Program-made: the position numbers and the translations under genes | Assembly (NCBI GenBank): GCA_014380825.1 | Contig: JACMJD010000230.1 | Location: 1 to 18,189 of the forward strand | Length of the DNA stretch: 18,189 nt | Reading direction: 5' to 3' | Source: Phycisphaerae bacterium | GTDB taxonomy: Bacteria > Planctomycetota > Phycisphaerae > Tepidisphaerales > Tepidisphaeraceae | Shown: piece after piece, positions 7,292 through 15,006 of the stretch | Layout of the letters: every line of letters starts with the position of its first letter | How positions within the stretch are numbered: position 1 is the first letter of the stretch | The notes under the pieces: model-generated | The model's database searches: none | What the model was told of the DNA's origin: nothing | What the model saw: only the letters and a program-made list of their open reading frames with translations

Positions 7292-7893
7292 ACTCGCAAA
7301 CCACCGCAACGGTCTTCGCCGGCGCGGGCCCGGGCACTGTGTTCGCTTCGGCGACCAACGCACGGCTCGCGCAGGTGAATGGAGAGGCCGGCGGCGATTC
7401 GATCAGTCTCTCGTTCTCGGACCGCGCCGTGTTCAACGGACCGGATGGCGGACCAGGAGACGACATCATTAACGTGTCCGGAAGCATCATCTCCAACACC
7501 GTGCGGCCGACTGCGAGCTCTACTCTTAACACCGTCGCACCAACCCGACTCATTTCGGGCGGGGACGGGAACGACTCGATCAATGTAACGCTCGACGGCG
7601 CGGGACCTAAGTCCCTCGGCTATCACGTCATCGCGGGTCCGGGCGACGACCTGGTTTATGGCAGCGCCGCGTCCGATCAACTCTACGGCGAAGATGGCAA
7701 CGATAAGATGCTGGCCGGCGCCGGCGACGACTACGTCGATGGCGGCGTGGGAGATGACTATATCAACGGGGAGGCCGGCGATGACTTCCTCGACCATGGC
7801 GGTGGCCATGACGTCGTCGACGGCGACGACGGGCACGATATCGCCGTGGTCGACAAGACAGATCAATTCTTGAATATCGAAGAACTGATCTAG
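7240..7893 (+). CDS. RTX calcium-binding repeat protein, C-terminal part of split gene
   Basis: 217 residues from a nominal GTG at 7240; the frame is open from 7210, where it reads RVPASADVRNVQVRGSEGAD and joins naturally to the preceding fragment. The first ~110 residues are beta-strand rich and contain GADQITI, GGDSISL and GDDIINV repeat-like units. The C-terminus carries about eight tandem RTX nonapeptides of the G-G-x-G-x-D-x-hydrophobic-x type (GPGDDLVY, GEDGNDKML, AGAGDDYVD, GGVGDDYIN, GEAGDDFLD and others), which fold as a calcium-bound beta-roll after secretion. It ends in TDQFLNIEELI, a common tail after RTX blocks. No enzyme domain is seen, so adhesion or a surface role is likely. 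The nominal start is an artefact of the frameshift. The gene converges on the GT-C gene. Confidence 0.8.
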   Translation: MQVRGSEGADQITIVSLNSQTTATVFAGAGPGTVFASATNARLAQVNGEAGGDSISLSFSDRAVFNGPDGGPGDDIINVSGSIISNTVRPTASSTLNTVAPTRLISGGDGNDSINVTLDGAGPKSLGYHVIAGPGDDLVYGSAASDQLYGEDGNDKMLAGAGDDYVDGGVGDDYINGEAGDDFLDHGGGHDVVDGDDGHDIAVVDKTDQFLNIEELI

Positions 7894-7899
7894 CCGACT

Positions 7900-7916
7900 G
7901 CGCCGTTGCGCGGCGC
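7900..7916 (+). terminator. GC hairpin after RTX gene
   Basis: Perfect 6-bp stem GCGCCG / CGGCGC with a 5-base loop, 7 bases after the stop at 7893. There is no T-run, so its role as a terminator is uncertain. Confidence 0.3.
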
Positions 7917-7961
7917 TGAGATCTGCATCGCAGTTGGCGCGCGCCGGTGTGGTTGCGGTGA

Positions 7962-9455
7962 CTACCTTTTAGCGGTCACCTCATGAAGCACACTCTCCGG
8001 GTTCGCAACGTCGAACCCTGGGAGTTGAAGCTGGAGCTCTCTGTATTCGTCGATCGGCGTAATGACGTAAAACTTACCGACTCGCGCAAGTTCTTCGGTT
8101 GTCGTCGTGCGAAGCTCTGGATACACCAACTGCACTTTACGGCCCATGTCTCGCTCGTATTGCGACATGCGGCTGACATTCCCCAAGACCGAATCGTCGA
8201 AATCCAGTTGAGCGACACGTGGAGCAAGGTCTGGCCGGATCTGGAGCACCGGGTACATTTCGCGGCGCCGTTTGAAAACGATCAGCGCATCCGCGGGGAC
8301 TTGCTGGTCGATCAACTGGATCACGTTCTCAAACTCGCGATCTAATCCTCGCGTAAGGTTTGACCTGCCGACGATTGAGACGGCCCCGACAGCGATCAGG
8401 CCGACGCTTGCCAGCGCGATCGCTCCTCGGCCGCTCCGCGAGATCAAGTACGCGAGCATCGGAGCGAGAGGCGCAACAGCCAATATTAGATATCGCAGGA
8501 CCAACGCCGGTTGAACGATTACCGAGAACGCCACAATCGCGGCAGGAAAAGCGAGCAATGAGGAAATCGGGAGCAATTCACGCAGATTGCGATTTGGCTG
8601 ATCCGCGACCGGCTCCGCGCGGCGCAGGAGAGTCGTGATCCACATAAACAGCAGCACGAAAATGATCGATGGCGCGCCGAATACGGATACGAGCGCGTCT
8701 TTGATTTCAGATGCGTTGACCGGATCGATCCACGTGGGAATCGACAGCGAAGCCCGCTGGCCGCGGACAAATGGAAAACACGCGGCGACGACGAGCATCC
8801 CGATCAGCGCCGGCATTAACCGCTTGAACCGACGGTAAACCACGAAGTCTGTTACCGCGATCATCACCATCGTGATCACGCCGAAATAGTGAATGGACGT
8901 CGCAAGAACGCCCAGAACGTACCTGACGATCCAACGTGACGCCGGCTCGATGGCATCGTCGTCGGCACGCATCTGCAAGTAACAGAACCAGACGGTCAGC
9001 GCAAGCCAAGGGGCGTAAAAGCGCGCCTCGAACGCCTGCTCGATAATCATCGGATGTGCCCAAACGGCAAGCACTGCAACCGCGGAAGGCCCGCGTGCGA
9101 AAACCCTTCGGCAGATCGCGTAGAGTCCGGTCATCGCTGCAAGCATCGACAGTAGCGCGAAGACGCGCAGTTCGATATTTCCCAGCGATCCGAAGACTCG
9201 AGCGATCGGCCAGAGCGCCAGGTAAAGGGTGGGCGGGTTCGTATCAACTCCGCCGGCGACGGCGGTAATTACATGTGAAAAGCTGGGGTCGTTGGCAATG
9301 CGTGAAGTGAACGTTTCGTCGAGCCAGAGCGGATGGTTAAACAAATCCAGACACCGCGTGCCGATAACCTGTGCCAACACGACCACGCACAGCGCGAAGA
9401 ACGCTACAAACAGTTCGGCGGGACGAGCAGATTGCTGACGATGAGAAACGATCAT
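7962..9455 (-). CDS. GT-C family membrane glycosyltransferase (ArnT/PMT-like)
   Basis: 497 residues with about 10-12 hydrophobic segments. After the first membrane span comes NHPLWLDETFTSR, with the acidic D46-E47 pair in the first outward loop. That is the catalytic/metal position of GT-C transferases (PF13231/GT39-type), which use polyprenyl-phosphate sugars on the outer face of the membrane. A second loop with DTNPPTLYLALWP and an ARFYAPWLALTVW segment fit the same plan. The C-terminal ~110 residues form a soluble domain (FENVIQLIDQQVPADALIVF and so on) typical of the family. Substrate unknown. It lies 81 bases after the RTX-lipase gene on the same strand and may be cotranscribed, so glycosylation of exported protein or lipid is plausible. 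No clear Shine-Dalgarno precedes the ATG at 9455. Confidence 0.82.
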   Translation of the reverse strand: MIVSHRQQSARPAELFVAFFALCVVVLAQVIGTRCLDLFNHPLWLDETFTSRIANDPSFSHVITAVAGGVDTNPPTLYLALWPIARVFGSLGNIELRVFALLSMLAAMTGLYAICRRVFARGPSAVAVLAVWAHPMIIEQAFEARFYAPWLALTVWFCYLQMRADDDAIEPASRWIVRYVLGVLATSIHYFGVITMVMIAVTDFVVYRRFKRLMPALIGMLVVAACFPFVRGQRASLSIPTWIDPVNASEIKDALVSVFGAPSIIFVLLFMWITTLLRRAEPVADQPNRNLRELLPISSLLAFPAAIVAFSVIVQPALVLRYLILAVAPLAPMLAYLISRSGRGAIALASVGLIAVGAVSIVGRSNLTRGLDREFENVIQLIDQQVPADALIVFKRRREMYPVLQIRPDLAPRVAQLDFDDSVLGNVSRMSQYERDMGRKVQLVYPELRTTTTEELARVGKFYVITPIDEYRELQLQLPGFDVANPESVLHEVTAKR

Positions 9456-9504
9456 GATGCGACGTAATACAGTATCGACACGTTAGCCGATCTGGATTAG
9501 GCGT

Positions 9505-9533
9505 CTGCGTTGGTTCCGTCACTGCCGACGCAG
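9505..9533 (-). terminator. Hairpin after RTX-lipase gene
   Basis: Nine-base stem (CTGCGTTGG with CCGACGCAG, one G-T pair) and an 11-base loop, starting 3 bases after the stop at 9537 on the minus strand. No T-run follows, so it may be a processing or weak termination hairpin between the lipase-like gene and the GT-C gene. Confidence 0.3.
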
Positions 9534-9536
9534 GCA

Positions 9537-11240
9537 TCATGGAATGAGTAAATCGCCGATCTCCAAATCCTTGAGCTCGATGTTCTTGAACCCGACGAAC
9601 CAGTCCTTTCCCGCTCCACCGAAGAGCCGATCAGTTCCGAGATCGCCTTGTAGTCGATCACGACCCTCTCCGCCGTAAATCGCATCGTTGCCGTCGCCGC
9701 CGTAAATTGAATCGTTTCCGCTGCCTCCGATTAGCGTGTCGTTCCCCGCGTCGCCGCTCATGCGCACATGGGAGAATATCTTCCCGTACCGCTCGTCAAT
9801 CGTGATGCTGTCGTTGCCTTCGAAGCCGTAAATGTATAGCTTCGAGATGGCGTCGGTATTGAAAGCGTAGCTGCGGCCATCGACGACGAAGACCATGCGA
9901 TCCTGGTTGCTCGGTGAACGGTAGATGCGGATCACGTCGTTCCCGCTCGTGCCGGCCACGCGCAATATGCCATCGCTGCCGAAGACGGGTTTGTAAGGAT
10001 CAGTGATCTCAATCGTACTCGTCGCGTACGAATAGCGAGTGTGTCCTTGCGCGTCGGTGATCTTCGCGCAGACCCAATAGGTCCCGACCTGGGCGCCGCC
10101 GGTTGAGATCGTCGCCGATTGCGTGCCGATCGCGTTCGCCTGCATCAGCATCTTCTGTTCCAGCGGCGTGGTGAAGTTGTTATGCGGATTCTGATCTCCA
10201 TCCAGATAGAAGCTCACATTTGATGTGCCATCGCGATCCTGGCTGATGAATTGCAGGTTCAACGCAGCGCCGATGTTCAGCTTGCTTGAGCTGGTGATCT
10301 TCAGATCACTGAGATTTGCCCATTGCGTGCCTTGAAACCCCGACTCGGCGCGCGCGCCGGTTCCGCCGGATGCCGCCCAAACGCCTTCCATCGGGCGTGG
10401 TCCGCCGACCGCGTGCGAGTAATAGAAGCCGGTTTTATCGCGTGCTGGTTTGTCGGGCGTGTTGCTGTACCAGTCGTCGTAAATGGGCCCTTCGCCGCCG
10501 TACGTTGAATCGAAATCGATCGTACCGACGTAGTATCCCGACGGCGCCATGTGCACGAGCCAGTAGCCGTCGCTGTGCGCGTCAATGAACGGCATGTACA
10601 AGTTGTACGCGCCGGGCACCGGCTCGCCGTTTGATGTGGTGTTGTTTAGATCGCCGTCGGTTCGCCAGTAGTTGTCGGCGAACGCGACGTTGTCGTACAC
10701 CAGGGGCTTGGGGTCGCCCATGACGTAGATCGGATGCGGATCGAGATTCGTTTGCTGATCAACCCAGACACCAGCCTTGCCAAGATAGCGAGCCAACTCA
10801 TCCATCAGCGCGGTGCCGCGGCTCAAGCCGACCAAGTGGATCGGAAGCTCCGCCAAGCGCACGCCGTCCACCGGCGTGTTGACCATGACGTCCGCGATCT
10901 TTTCGCCGATCGACATCAGGGAATAGCGCGTGTCCCAACTGATCGAGTAGTAGTCGATATAAACGATGATCTCGCCGCTCGTGCTGGTCTGCGGCGTGCC
11001 GCTGCCGCCGACGTGCTGGAACGGCTGCGCGGTCAACGTCAGATCGGTGCTCGATTTGGCCGAGAGCTGAAGGATGTATCGCGGCACATTCGACGGCCCG
11101 CCGAAGCGATCCGTAATCGCATCGGCGGTGGATTCCATCCATCCGCCCGTGGTTCCCAACCGCCCGGTGGCGAACACGGTGACGCCTGCGAACAGGCAGC
11201 GACGCTCCAGTGATTCGATCAAGTCCGAGTACATTCGCAT
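9537..11240 (-). CDS. Exported lipase-like protein with RTX repeats
   Basis: 567 residues. The N-terminus [19 protein letters not shown] is the same class of LE-x-RR planctomycetal signature as in the RTX gene at 6959. Residues ~20-270 resemble an alpha/beta hydrolase: HLVGLSRG holds the G-x-S-x-G nucleophile elbow (Ser ~140), with Asp in NLDPHP (~167) and His in [11 protein letters not shown] (~222) as candidate triad partners. A beta-sandwich region follows (~290-430), then six tandem RTX nonapeptides ([54 protein letters not shown]) before a short tail ending EIGDLLIP. The frame opens at 11342, but the ATG at 11240 is preferred: AGGGA lies 4 bases before it and the signature then sits at the start. 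Substrate (lipid, ester or polysaccharide acyl group) is unknown. Confidence 0.8.
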   Translation of the reverse strand: MRMYSDLIESLERRCLFAGVTVFATGRLGTTGGWMESTADAITDRFGGPSNVPRYILQLSAKSSTDLTLTAQPFQHVGGSGTPQTSTSGEIIVYIDYYSISWDTRYSLMSIGEKIADVMVNTPVDGVRLAELPIHLVGLSRGTALMDELARYLGKAGVWVDQQTNLDPHPIYVMGDPKPLVYDNVAFADNYWRTDGDLNNTTSNGEPVPGAYNLYMPFIDAHSDGYWLVHMAPSGYYVGTIDFDSTYGGEGPIYDDWYSNTPDKPARDKTGFYYSHAVGGPRPMEGVWAASGGTGARAESGFQGTQWANLSDLKITSSSKLNIGAALNLQFISQDRDGTSNVSFYLDGDQNPHNNFTTPLEQKMLMQANAIGTQSATISTGGAQVGTYWVCAKITDAQGHTRYSYATSTIEITDPYKPVFGSDGILRVAGTSGNDVIRIYRSPSNQDRMVFVVDGRSYAFNTDAISKLYIYGFEGNDSITIDERYGKIFSHVRMSGDAGNDTLIGGSGNDSIYGGDGNDAIYGGEGRDRLQGDLGTDRLFGGAGKDWFVGFKNIELKDLEIGDLLIP

Positions 11241-11582
11241 TTTGTCCCTGGCAAATCCCACGATCCTGGCCCATTCCTGCTGCACCAAGCGAGTGCGCGC
11301 GGAACCGGTCTGCACGCAATCGCGATTGATGTCGTCTCTCAAGTTCTGTTCAGTGCTGCGCGGGACGCACGCTAACGCCTGTGTGCGCCGGCTATTCAGA
11401 CCGATAACCTCGGCGAGTTGAGGCTTGGACTCTAACTACTGTGTCTCACGAATCGCCTTCTGGCAAATCGTAAAACTATCCCGGAATCCCCTAACGGTTG
11501 CCGCCAGAATGAGGGGTTTTACTACGCCAATTTCGAAAAGTCGTCGTTCATCGAGACGCGCCGATGGCCGATCAGAAGGTTG
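11241..11582. other. Divergent intergenic region with structured segment
   Basis: 342 bases between the lipase-like gene (minus) and the acyltransferase gene (plus), holding no gene I can support. The 34 codons open upstream of the chosen lipase start (to 11342) look non-coding. The part from 11458 to 11522 is lower in GC and rich in complementary segments, described separately. Confidence 0.5.
11458..11522 (+). ncRNA. Candidate structured leader RNA before acyltransferase operon
   Basis: Three complementary pairs lie within 65 bases: TTCTGGC (11458-11464) with GCCAGAA (11503-11509); GTAAAAC (11470-11476) with GTTTTAC (11516-11522); and CCCCT (11488-11492) with AGGGG (11512-11516). The first two are perfect 7-bp helices that interleave, so together they would form a pseudoknot. 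GGCAA (11462-11466) can alternatively pair with TTGCC (11498-11502), and AGGGG is followed by TTTT, as in an attenuator. It ends 60 bases before the acyltransferase ATG. It matches no riboswitch class I know; in particular the conserved c-di-GMP-I (GEMM) core strings are absent. Chance pairing is possible. Confidence 0.3.
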
Positions 11583-12671
11583 ATGCAGACTTCGCGCGTC
11601 ACAGACAGATTAGTCCGCCCTCTCAAGCCCCGAACACATTGGGATGGGCTGGATGTTCCGCGCGAGCTTCAGCCTGAGCCATTGCCCGCTCGTCCGCGCA
11701 ACGAATCAGTTGATGTGATCCGATTATTCGCCGCGGCCGGCGTAGTCCTCGTACATTCGATCGAATCGAGCGAACTGGAGTATTGGGGAAATCTGTTCCG
11801 CTTCGCCGTTCCATTCTACTTATTTGCGTCGATTTACTATCAGTCATTGTCACTCGGCCGCAACACGGAACGAACGTTCGGTCAATATGTTGTCGGGCGC
11901 GTGAAGCGATTGTACTTGCCGTTCCTCGCGTGGAGCGCGATCTACCTCGTTGCGCGGGACATCAAGCGGGTCACCTTCCTGGACGCAGGAGCGATTTCCC
12001 TCAGTTTGTCGCACCTATGGCAGGGCACCGCATACCATTTATGGTTTCTGCCGTTCCTTTTGGCCGTGTCGGTTGTTCAGGCGATCGTGCATCACACGAT
12101 GCTTCAGCGAGACCGCCGCTGGCGTTGGATATTGTCCGCGCTGGCGATCGCCGGAGGATTCGCGATCGCCACCGTGCCCATGCCTGAGTTCTGGAATCGG
12201 ACATTTGACAGTTCAACCTACGCCTACGTGCAATGGTGGCGGGTGCTGCCGACCGCGTGTTGGGCGCTTGCCTTCGCATGGGTCATGACGACCGGCCCGA
12301 CAATCATTGCCGTATCGTCGACTTTAGGATTCGCCGGACTTGCGCTGGCGGCCGGATGTCTTGTGAAGCAGGCTCTTCACGGCATTCAACTGATCCCGCG
12401 CGGATTGACCGGCTTCGGCTGCATGCTCGCCGCGCTAGCGCCGTGGAGCGGTCCGGCCGTCTCGTTCATGGCGCGCATCGGACGATATGGCTATGGCATT
12501 TATCTCTGCCACGTGCTGATCGTGGAACTGATTCGTGCCATCTCATCTCGTGCTCAGCTCGGGCCGTCACCGTGGCTCGACATCGTGAATTTCACTCTCA
12601 GCTTCGCGGGCTCGCTGGTCCTCGTACAGTTGCTCGCGGGGTCCAAACGATTGGCCTGGCTCAACGGTTAG
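11583..12671 (+). CDS. Acyltransferase 3 family membrane protein
   Basis: 362 residues, about ten hydrophobic segments after a ~40-residue polar N-terminus. The family (PF01757, OafA-like) transfers acetyl or other acyl groups to exported glycans. The hallmark first helix DVIRLFAAAGVVLVHS carries the conserved His (~59), and the late GRYGYGIYLCHVLIVEL motif is also present. Arg-rich loop VVGRVKRLYLPFLAWSAIY fits the usual second conserved block. No SGNH domain is attached. The ATG at 11583 is chosen; a TTG at 11580 is directly before it, and AAGG at 11576 is close. The stop is 9 bases before the next start, so it forms an operon with the GT87-like gene, pointing to synthesis or decoration of a surface glycan or lipid. 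Confidence 0.85.
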   Translation: MQTSRVTDRLVRPLKPRTHWDGLDVPRELQPEPLPARPRNESVDVIRLFAAAGVVLVHSIESSELEYWGNLFRFAVPFYLFASIYYQSLSLGRNTERTFGQYVVGRVKRLYLPFLAWSAIYLVARDIKRVTFLDAGAISLSLSHLWQGTAYHLWFLPFLLAVSVVQAIVHHTMLQRDRRWRWILSALAIAGGFAIATVPMPEFWNRTFDSSTYAYVQWWRVLPTACWALAFAWVMTTGPTIIAVSSTLGFAGLALAAGCLVKQALHGIQLIPRGLTGFGCMLAALAPWSGPAVSFMARIGRYGYGIYLCHVLIVELIRAISSRAQLGPSPWLDIVNFTLSFAGSLVLVQLLAGSKRLAWLNG

Positions 12672-12680
12672 GAGAACACC

Positions 12681-14021
12681 GTGCGTAGATTGCTCGGAAT
12701 AACACTTCTGGTCATGGCACTCGCCCAATTGGGATTTCGCGGGATGCAGCGCATCCGCTCCGACATACCGATGTGGGACTTCGTATCTCCGTTGGCTTCA
12801 ACGCAGGCATGGATGAACGGTTCCAATCCATACGATGTTCCAAGTGTCGTGACCACCTGGCGTGCCAACGGAATCTTTGCAGATCGCGATGTCAGCTATT
12901 TCGCGACGGTCTATCCCCCTTGCTCGCTCGTGATGCTCATGCCGCTTGCGTTGATGCCGGCCGCAATTGCGATGACCACCTGGCTGCTGGTCATTCTCGG
13001 ACTCCTCGCCTTGCAGTTCGCCGCGTTGGCAGATATCGCCAAATTCCGCTGGCGAGATCCGCGCCTTTTCCTGCTCGTCGGAGCTTCTCTCGCCAGCGGG
13101 GCCATGCAATTTGGCATTCTTTCCGGACAGCTTTCGCTGCCGGGCATTTCCGTTTGCATCATTGCCTTCTGGTGTGTTTGCCGCCAACGAGCGCACCTCG
13201 CCGGAATCCTCTTGGGCCTGGCCTGCGCCCTAAAACCGCAGATCGGCGCGCCCTTTTTCGCGTACTTCCTCTTCACGCGCCATTGGACCGTCTGCCGCTT
13301 TGCCATGATTGTCAGCCTCGCGATCTTCGATGTCGCCATCATCGGAATGCGCGTCGCAAACGTGGATTGGATGACCGGCTGGTCGAACAGCATCGCCGTC
13401 ACGGGCTTGCCGGGCGGGGTAAACGACTATGGCTGGGCGGGCACGTTTCGTGATGAGATGATGGATCTGAAGATGCTCCTCGTGAGCACGCCATTTAGTC
13501 CCAGCGCGGTGCGCGTATTGATCGCGGCGATCACGATCGCGATGCTGGCCGTATATGTCCGTTCCTTCCCGCGTGGTTCCCGTCTCACACATCGCGACGA
13601 GCTACTGGCCTTGGGTACGCTGAGTGCAATCTCGCTCTTGCCGATCTATCACCGGGTTTACGATGCGGTATTGCTCACCACCGTGCTCGCCTGGATCTTG
13701 TCGGAGCTTGACGGCCCGCGCCGACGTTACGCACTGGCGATGGCCGCTTCGATGACGCTGTTCCTGATTCCGTTCGACTTGGTGATCTCGGTAGGCTATC
13801 GCGTGCCCGCGGTGGCCGCCGTTGCGCAAACATGGTGGTGGCAATCCTTCATCGCGCCACATTACGCGTGGGCACTGCTCGCCCTGACTGTCGGATCATT
13901 GTTCGCATGGAGTCGACAGGTCGCTTCAACGTCCGCGGCGACTGAGGCATTGCTGACCTCAACAGGCTTGGAACCGGAAACTGGCCGACGACAGCTTGCG
14001 GACGCGGCAAATGCATCCTAG
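12681..14021 (+). CDS. GT87-type membrane mannosyltransferase-like protein
   Basis: 446 residues with about ten membrane segments. The pattern fits the GT87/DUF2029 family of polyprenyl-phosphate-dependent hexosyltransferases: MWDFVSP with candidate catalytic Asp ~33 in the first outward loop, followed by NGSNPYDVP, YFATVYPPCSLVMLMPLALMP, the GILSGQLSLPG helix start, and GILLGLACALKPQIGAPFF. The C-terminal ~40 residues are polar. The GTG start at 12681 is well supported: AGGAGA sits at 12670-12675, 5 bases upstream, and overlaps the stop of the acyltransferase gene. It probably acts with that acyltransferase on the same glycan or glycolipid. After its TAG the same frame continues directly into a transporter-like remnant, so its C-terminus may have been altered by a deletion. 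Confidence 0.78.
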   Translation: MRRLLGITLLVMALAQLGFRGMQRIRSDIPMWDFVSPLASTQAWMNGSNPYDVPSVVTTWRANGIFADRDVSYFATVYPPCSLVMLMPLALMPAAIAMTTWLLVILGLLALQFAALADIAKFRWRDPRLFLLVGASLASGAMQFGILSGQLSLPGISVCIIAFWCVCRQRAHLAGILLGLACALKPQIGAPFFAYFLFTRHWTVCRFAMIVSLAIFDVAIIGMRVANVDWMTGWSNSIAVTGLPGGVNDYGWAGTFRDEMMDLKMLLVSTPFSPSAVRVLIAAITIAMLAVYVRSFPRGSRLTHRDELLALGTLSAISLLPIYHRVYDAVLLTTVLAWILSELDGPRRRYALAMAASMTLFLIPFDLVISVGYRVPAVAAVAQTWWWQSFIAPHYAWALLALTVGSLFAWSRQVASTSAATEALLTSTGLEPETGRRQLADAANAS

Positions 14022-14145
14022 GGCATTGCCGTCGCCAGCACACCGTTCGCGAGCGGACTGCTTGATCGATCCGCCCTGGCCGCGATGGAATGGGACACGC
14101 TGCTGCTCGTCGCTGGCGGTTTGACGCTCGAACACTTGTTCGATG
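14022..14145 (+). pseudogene. Remnant of DASS/SLC13-like anion transporter
   Basis: Directly after the GT87 stop, and in the same frame, the sequence reads GIAVASTPFASGLLDRSALA then AMEWDTLLLVAGGLTLEHLF. The pattern x-W-D-x-LLL-x-x-GG-L-x-L is that of a re-entrant/helix block in divalent-anion:sodium symporters (PF00939) and ion-transporter relatives. There is no start codon context, no membrane domains before or after, and the reading loses sense beyond ~14145. I interpret it as a ~40-codon leftover of a deleted transporter gene. The family call rests on one motif and is tentative. Confidence 0.45.
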
Positions 14146-14188
14146 CGTTAGGCGGCAACGCACCAGACCCGTCCGCTCATGCGGCGGT

Positions 14189-14470
14189 TTATGATTTCCA
14201 ATTGCCAGGTGGCTCGATCGCCCTGTTGTTCGACTCCCCAACGGCTAAGCACACGTGAACGTTTTGCAATTCCACCGGCTCGATGTAGACGAACACGCCG
14301 TTGTCCACGTAGGTGCAAGTGTCCATGAAGTCCTGCTCAGGCAGGGCCGTTTGATTTTGTTGGACGAGGCTCTTGTATATCTGCTGCATCAAGGAACGCT
14401 GTTCAAGTTCGTTTTCCGGCACAAACCATTCGGTGACGACTTGCCCGTCCTTGTGACTTCGTGTTTTCAT
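14189..14470 (-). CDS. Small hypothetical protein
   Basis: 93 residues, soluble, no recognised family. Composition looks coding (balanced acidic and polar residues, few Arg): MKTRSHKDGQVVTEWFVPEN at the start, a Gln-rich helix-like stretch LMQQIYKSLVQQNQTALPEQ, then FMDTCTYVDNGVFVYIEPVE as probable beta strands. The ATG at 14470 has no strong Shine-Dalgarno. It lies in the scar zone between the transporter remnant and the truncated stress protein. It may be a late arrival or a survivor there. Confidence 0.5.
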   Translation of the reverse strand: MKTRSHKDGQVVTEWFVPENELEQRSLMQQIYKSLVQQNQTALPEQDFMDTCTYVDNGVFVYIEPVELQNVHVCLAVGESNNRAIEPPGNWKS

Positions 14471-14525
14471 CGTCAGATTCTACACGAGTTGTCCTAGGCC
14501 TTGCAGAGATTAGATGGACACACAC

Positions 14526-14538
14526 GCACGGGGCGTGC
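14526..14538 (-). terminator. Small hairpin after stress-protein remnant
   Basis: GCACG / CGTGC with a GGG loop, located just after the stop at 14540 on the minus strand. Stem is short and no T-run follows, so the function is uncertain. Confidence 0.25.
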
Positions 14539-14539
14539 T

Positions 14540-14800
14540 TCATGCAACCGCGCCCGCCGGAAGTTGCTCACCGCTGGTCAGTTGCTTCCGGTCGCGACGC
14601 ACGACCAGCACCGGGCAGCGGGCGCGTCGGATGACTGAATCGGCGGTGCTGCCCAACAGAAAGTGAGCCAACCGCCCGCGGCGATCGGTGCCGATCACGA
14701 TCGGATCCGCATCGCACAGCTTGGCGGTGCTGACGGTGACGTCGGCCGGATCACCTTCGGGCAGCGGCTCGATGGGACATTTCGGCGCACACGCTGACAC
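14540..14800 (-). pseudogene. Universal stress protein (UspA family), C-terminal half only
   Basis: About 87 residues match the second half of a UspA domain: EGDPADVTVSTAKLCDADPI followed by VIGTDRRGRLAHFLLGSTAD and the terminal strand CPVLVVRR. This includes the G-x-x-G-x(9)-G-(S/T) ATP-binding block, here present as GRLAHFLLGST in the usual position. The N-terminal ~60 residues with the first beta strand are absent. The frame stays open upstream to 15076, but those codons run through the tRNA remnant and its hairpin and are not stress-protein sequence. A nearby GTG could allow a short product, but a functional protein is unlikely. The truncation point lies ~90 bases from the tRNA hairpin, in keeping with rearrangement at an integration site. 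Confidence 0.65.
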
Positions 14801-14886
14801 GAATGAGGATCGGGGCAATGTCGAGTCGCCGATCGACAACCAATCGGACACTGTGCAGATTCCGATTGATTTTGGCACAGAAAGAC

Positions 14887-14916
14887 ACGACCCGGCGTCG
14901 CGTGACACCGGGTCGT
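14887..14916 (-). terminator. Hairpin terminator after tRNA-Gly remnant
   Basis: Perfect 9-bp stem ACGACCCGG (14887-14895) / CCGGGTCGT (14908-14916), 12-base loop, followed on the minus strand by GTCTTTCTGT. It begins 6 bases after the tRNA 3' end, the position of a tRNA transcription terminator, so it was probably inherited with the original tRNA gene. Confidence 0.6.
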
Positions 14917-14922
14917 TTGAGA

Positions 14923-14964
14923 AGCGGGTGAAGGGGGTCGAACCCTCGACATTCACGTTGGCAA
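14923..14964 (-). other. 3' half of tRNA-Gly(GCC): attachment-site scar
   Basis: On the minus strand the 42 bases parse exactly as tRNA from the anticodon loop onward: loop TTGCCAA with anticodon GCC, 3' anticodon stem CGTGA, variable loop ATGTC, T-stem GAGGG, T-loop TTCGACC, T-stem CCCTT, acceptor strand CACCCGC and discriminator T (as in bacterial tRNA-Gly). CCA is not encoded; TCTC follows. The 5' anticodon stem, D-arm and 5' acceptor strand are missing: bases before the loop are AAAAGCGAA. Identity beginning exactly in the anticodon loop is the footprint of an integrase that recombines within a tRNA gene. Since the 3' half keeps its terminator on the low-coordinate side, the integrated DNA should lie at higher coordinates. 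Confidence 0.8.
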
Positions 14965-15006
14965 TTCGCTTTTGATGGTTGCCGAAAAGCACGAAAACAA
15001 CCGTAT

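Noticed and set aside
11458..11522. Cyclic-di-GMP-I (GEMM) riboswitch
   Set aside because: The conserved receptor and core strings of that class are not present, despite a GGCAAA-like start.
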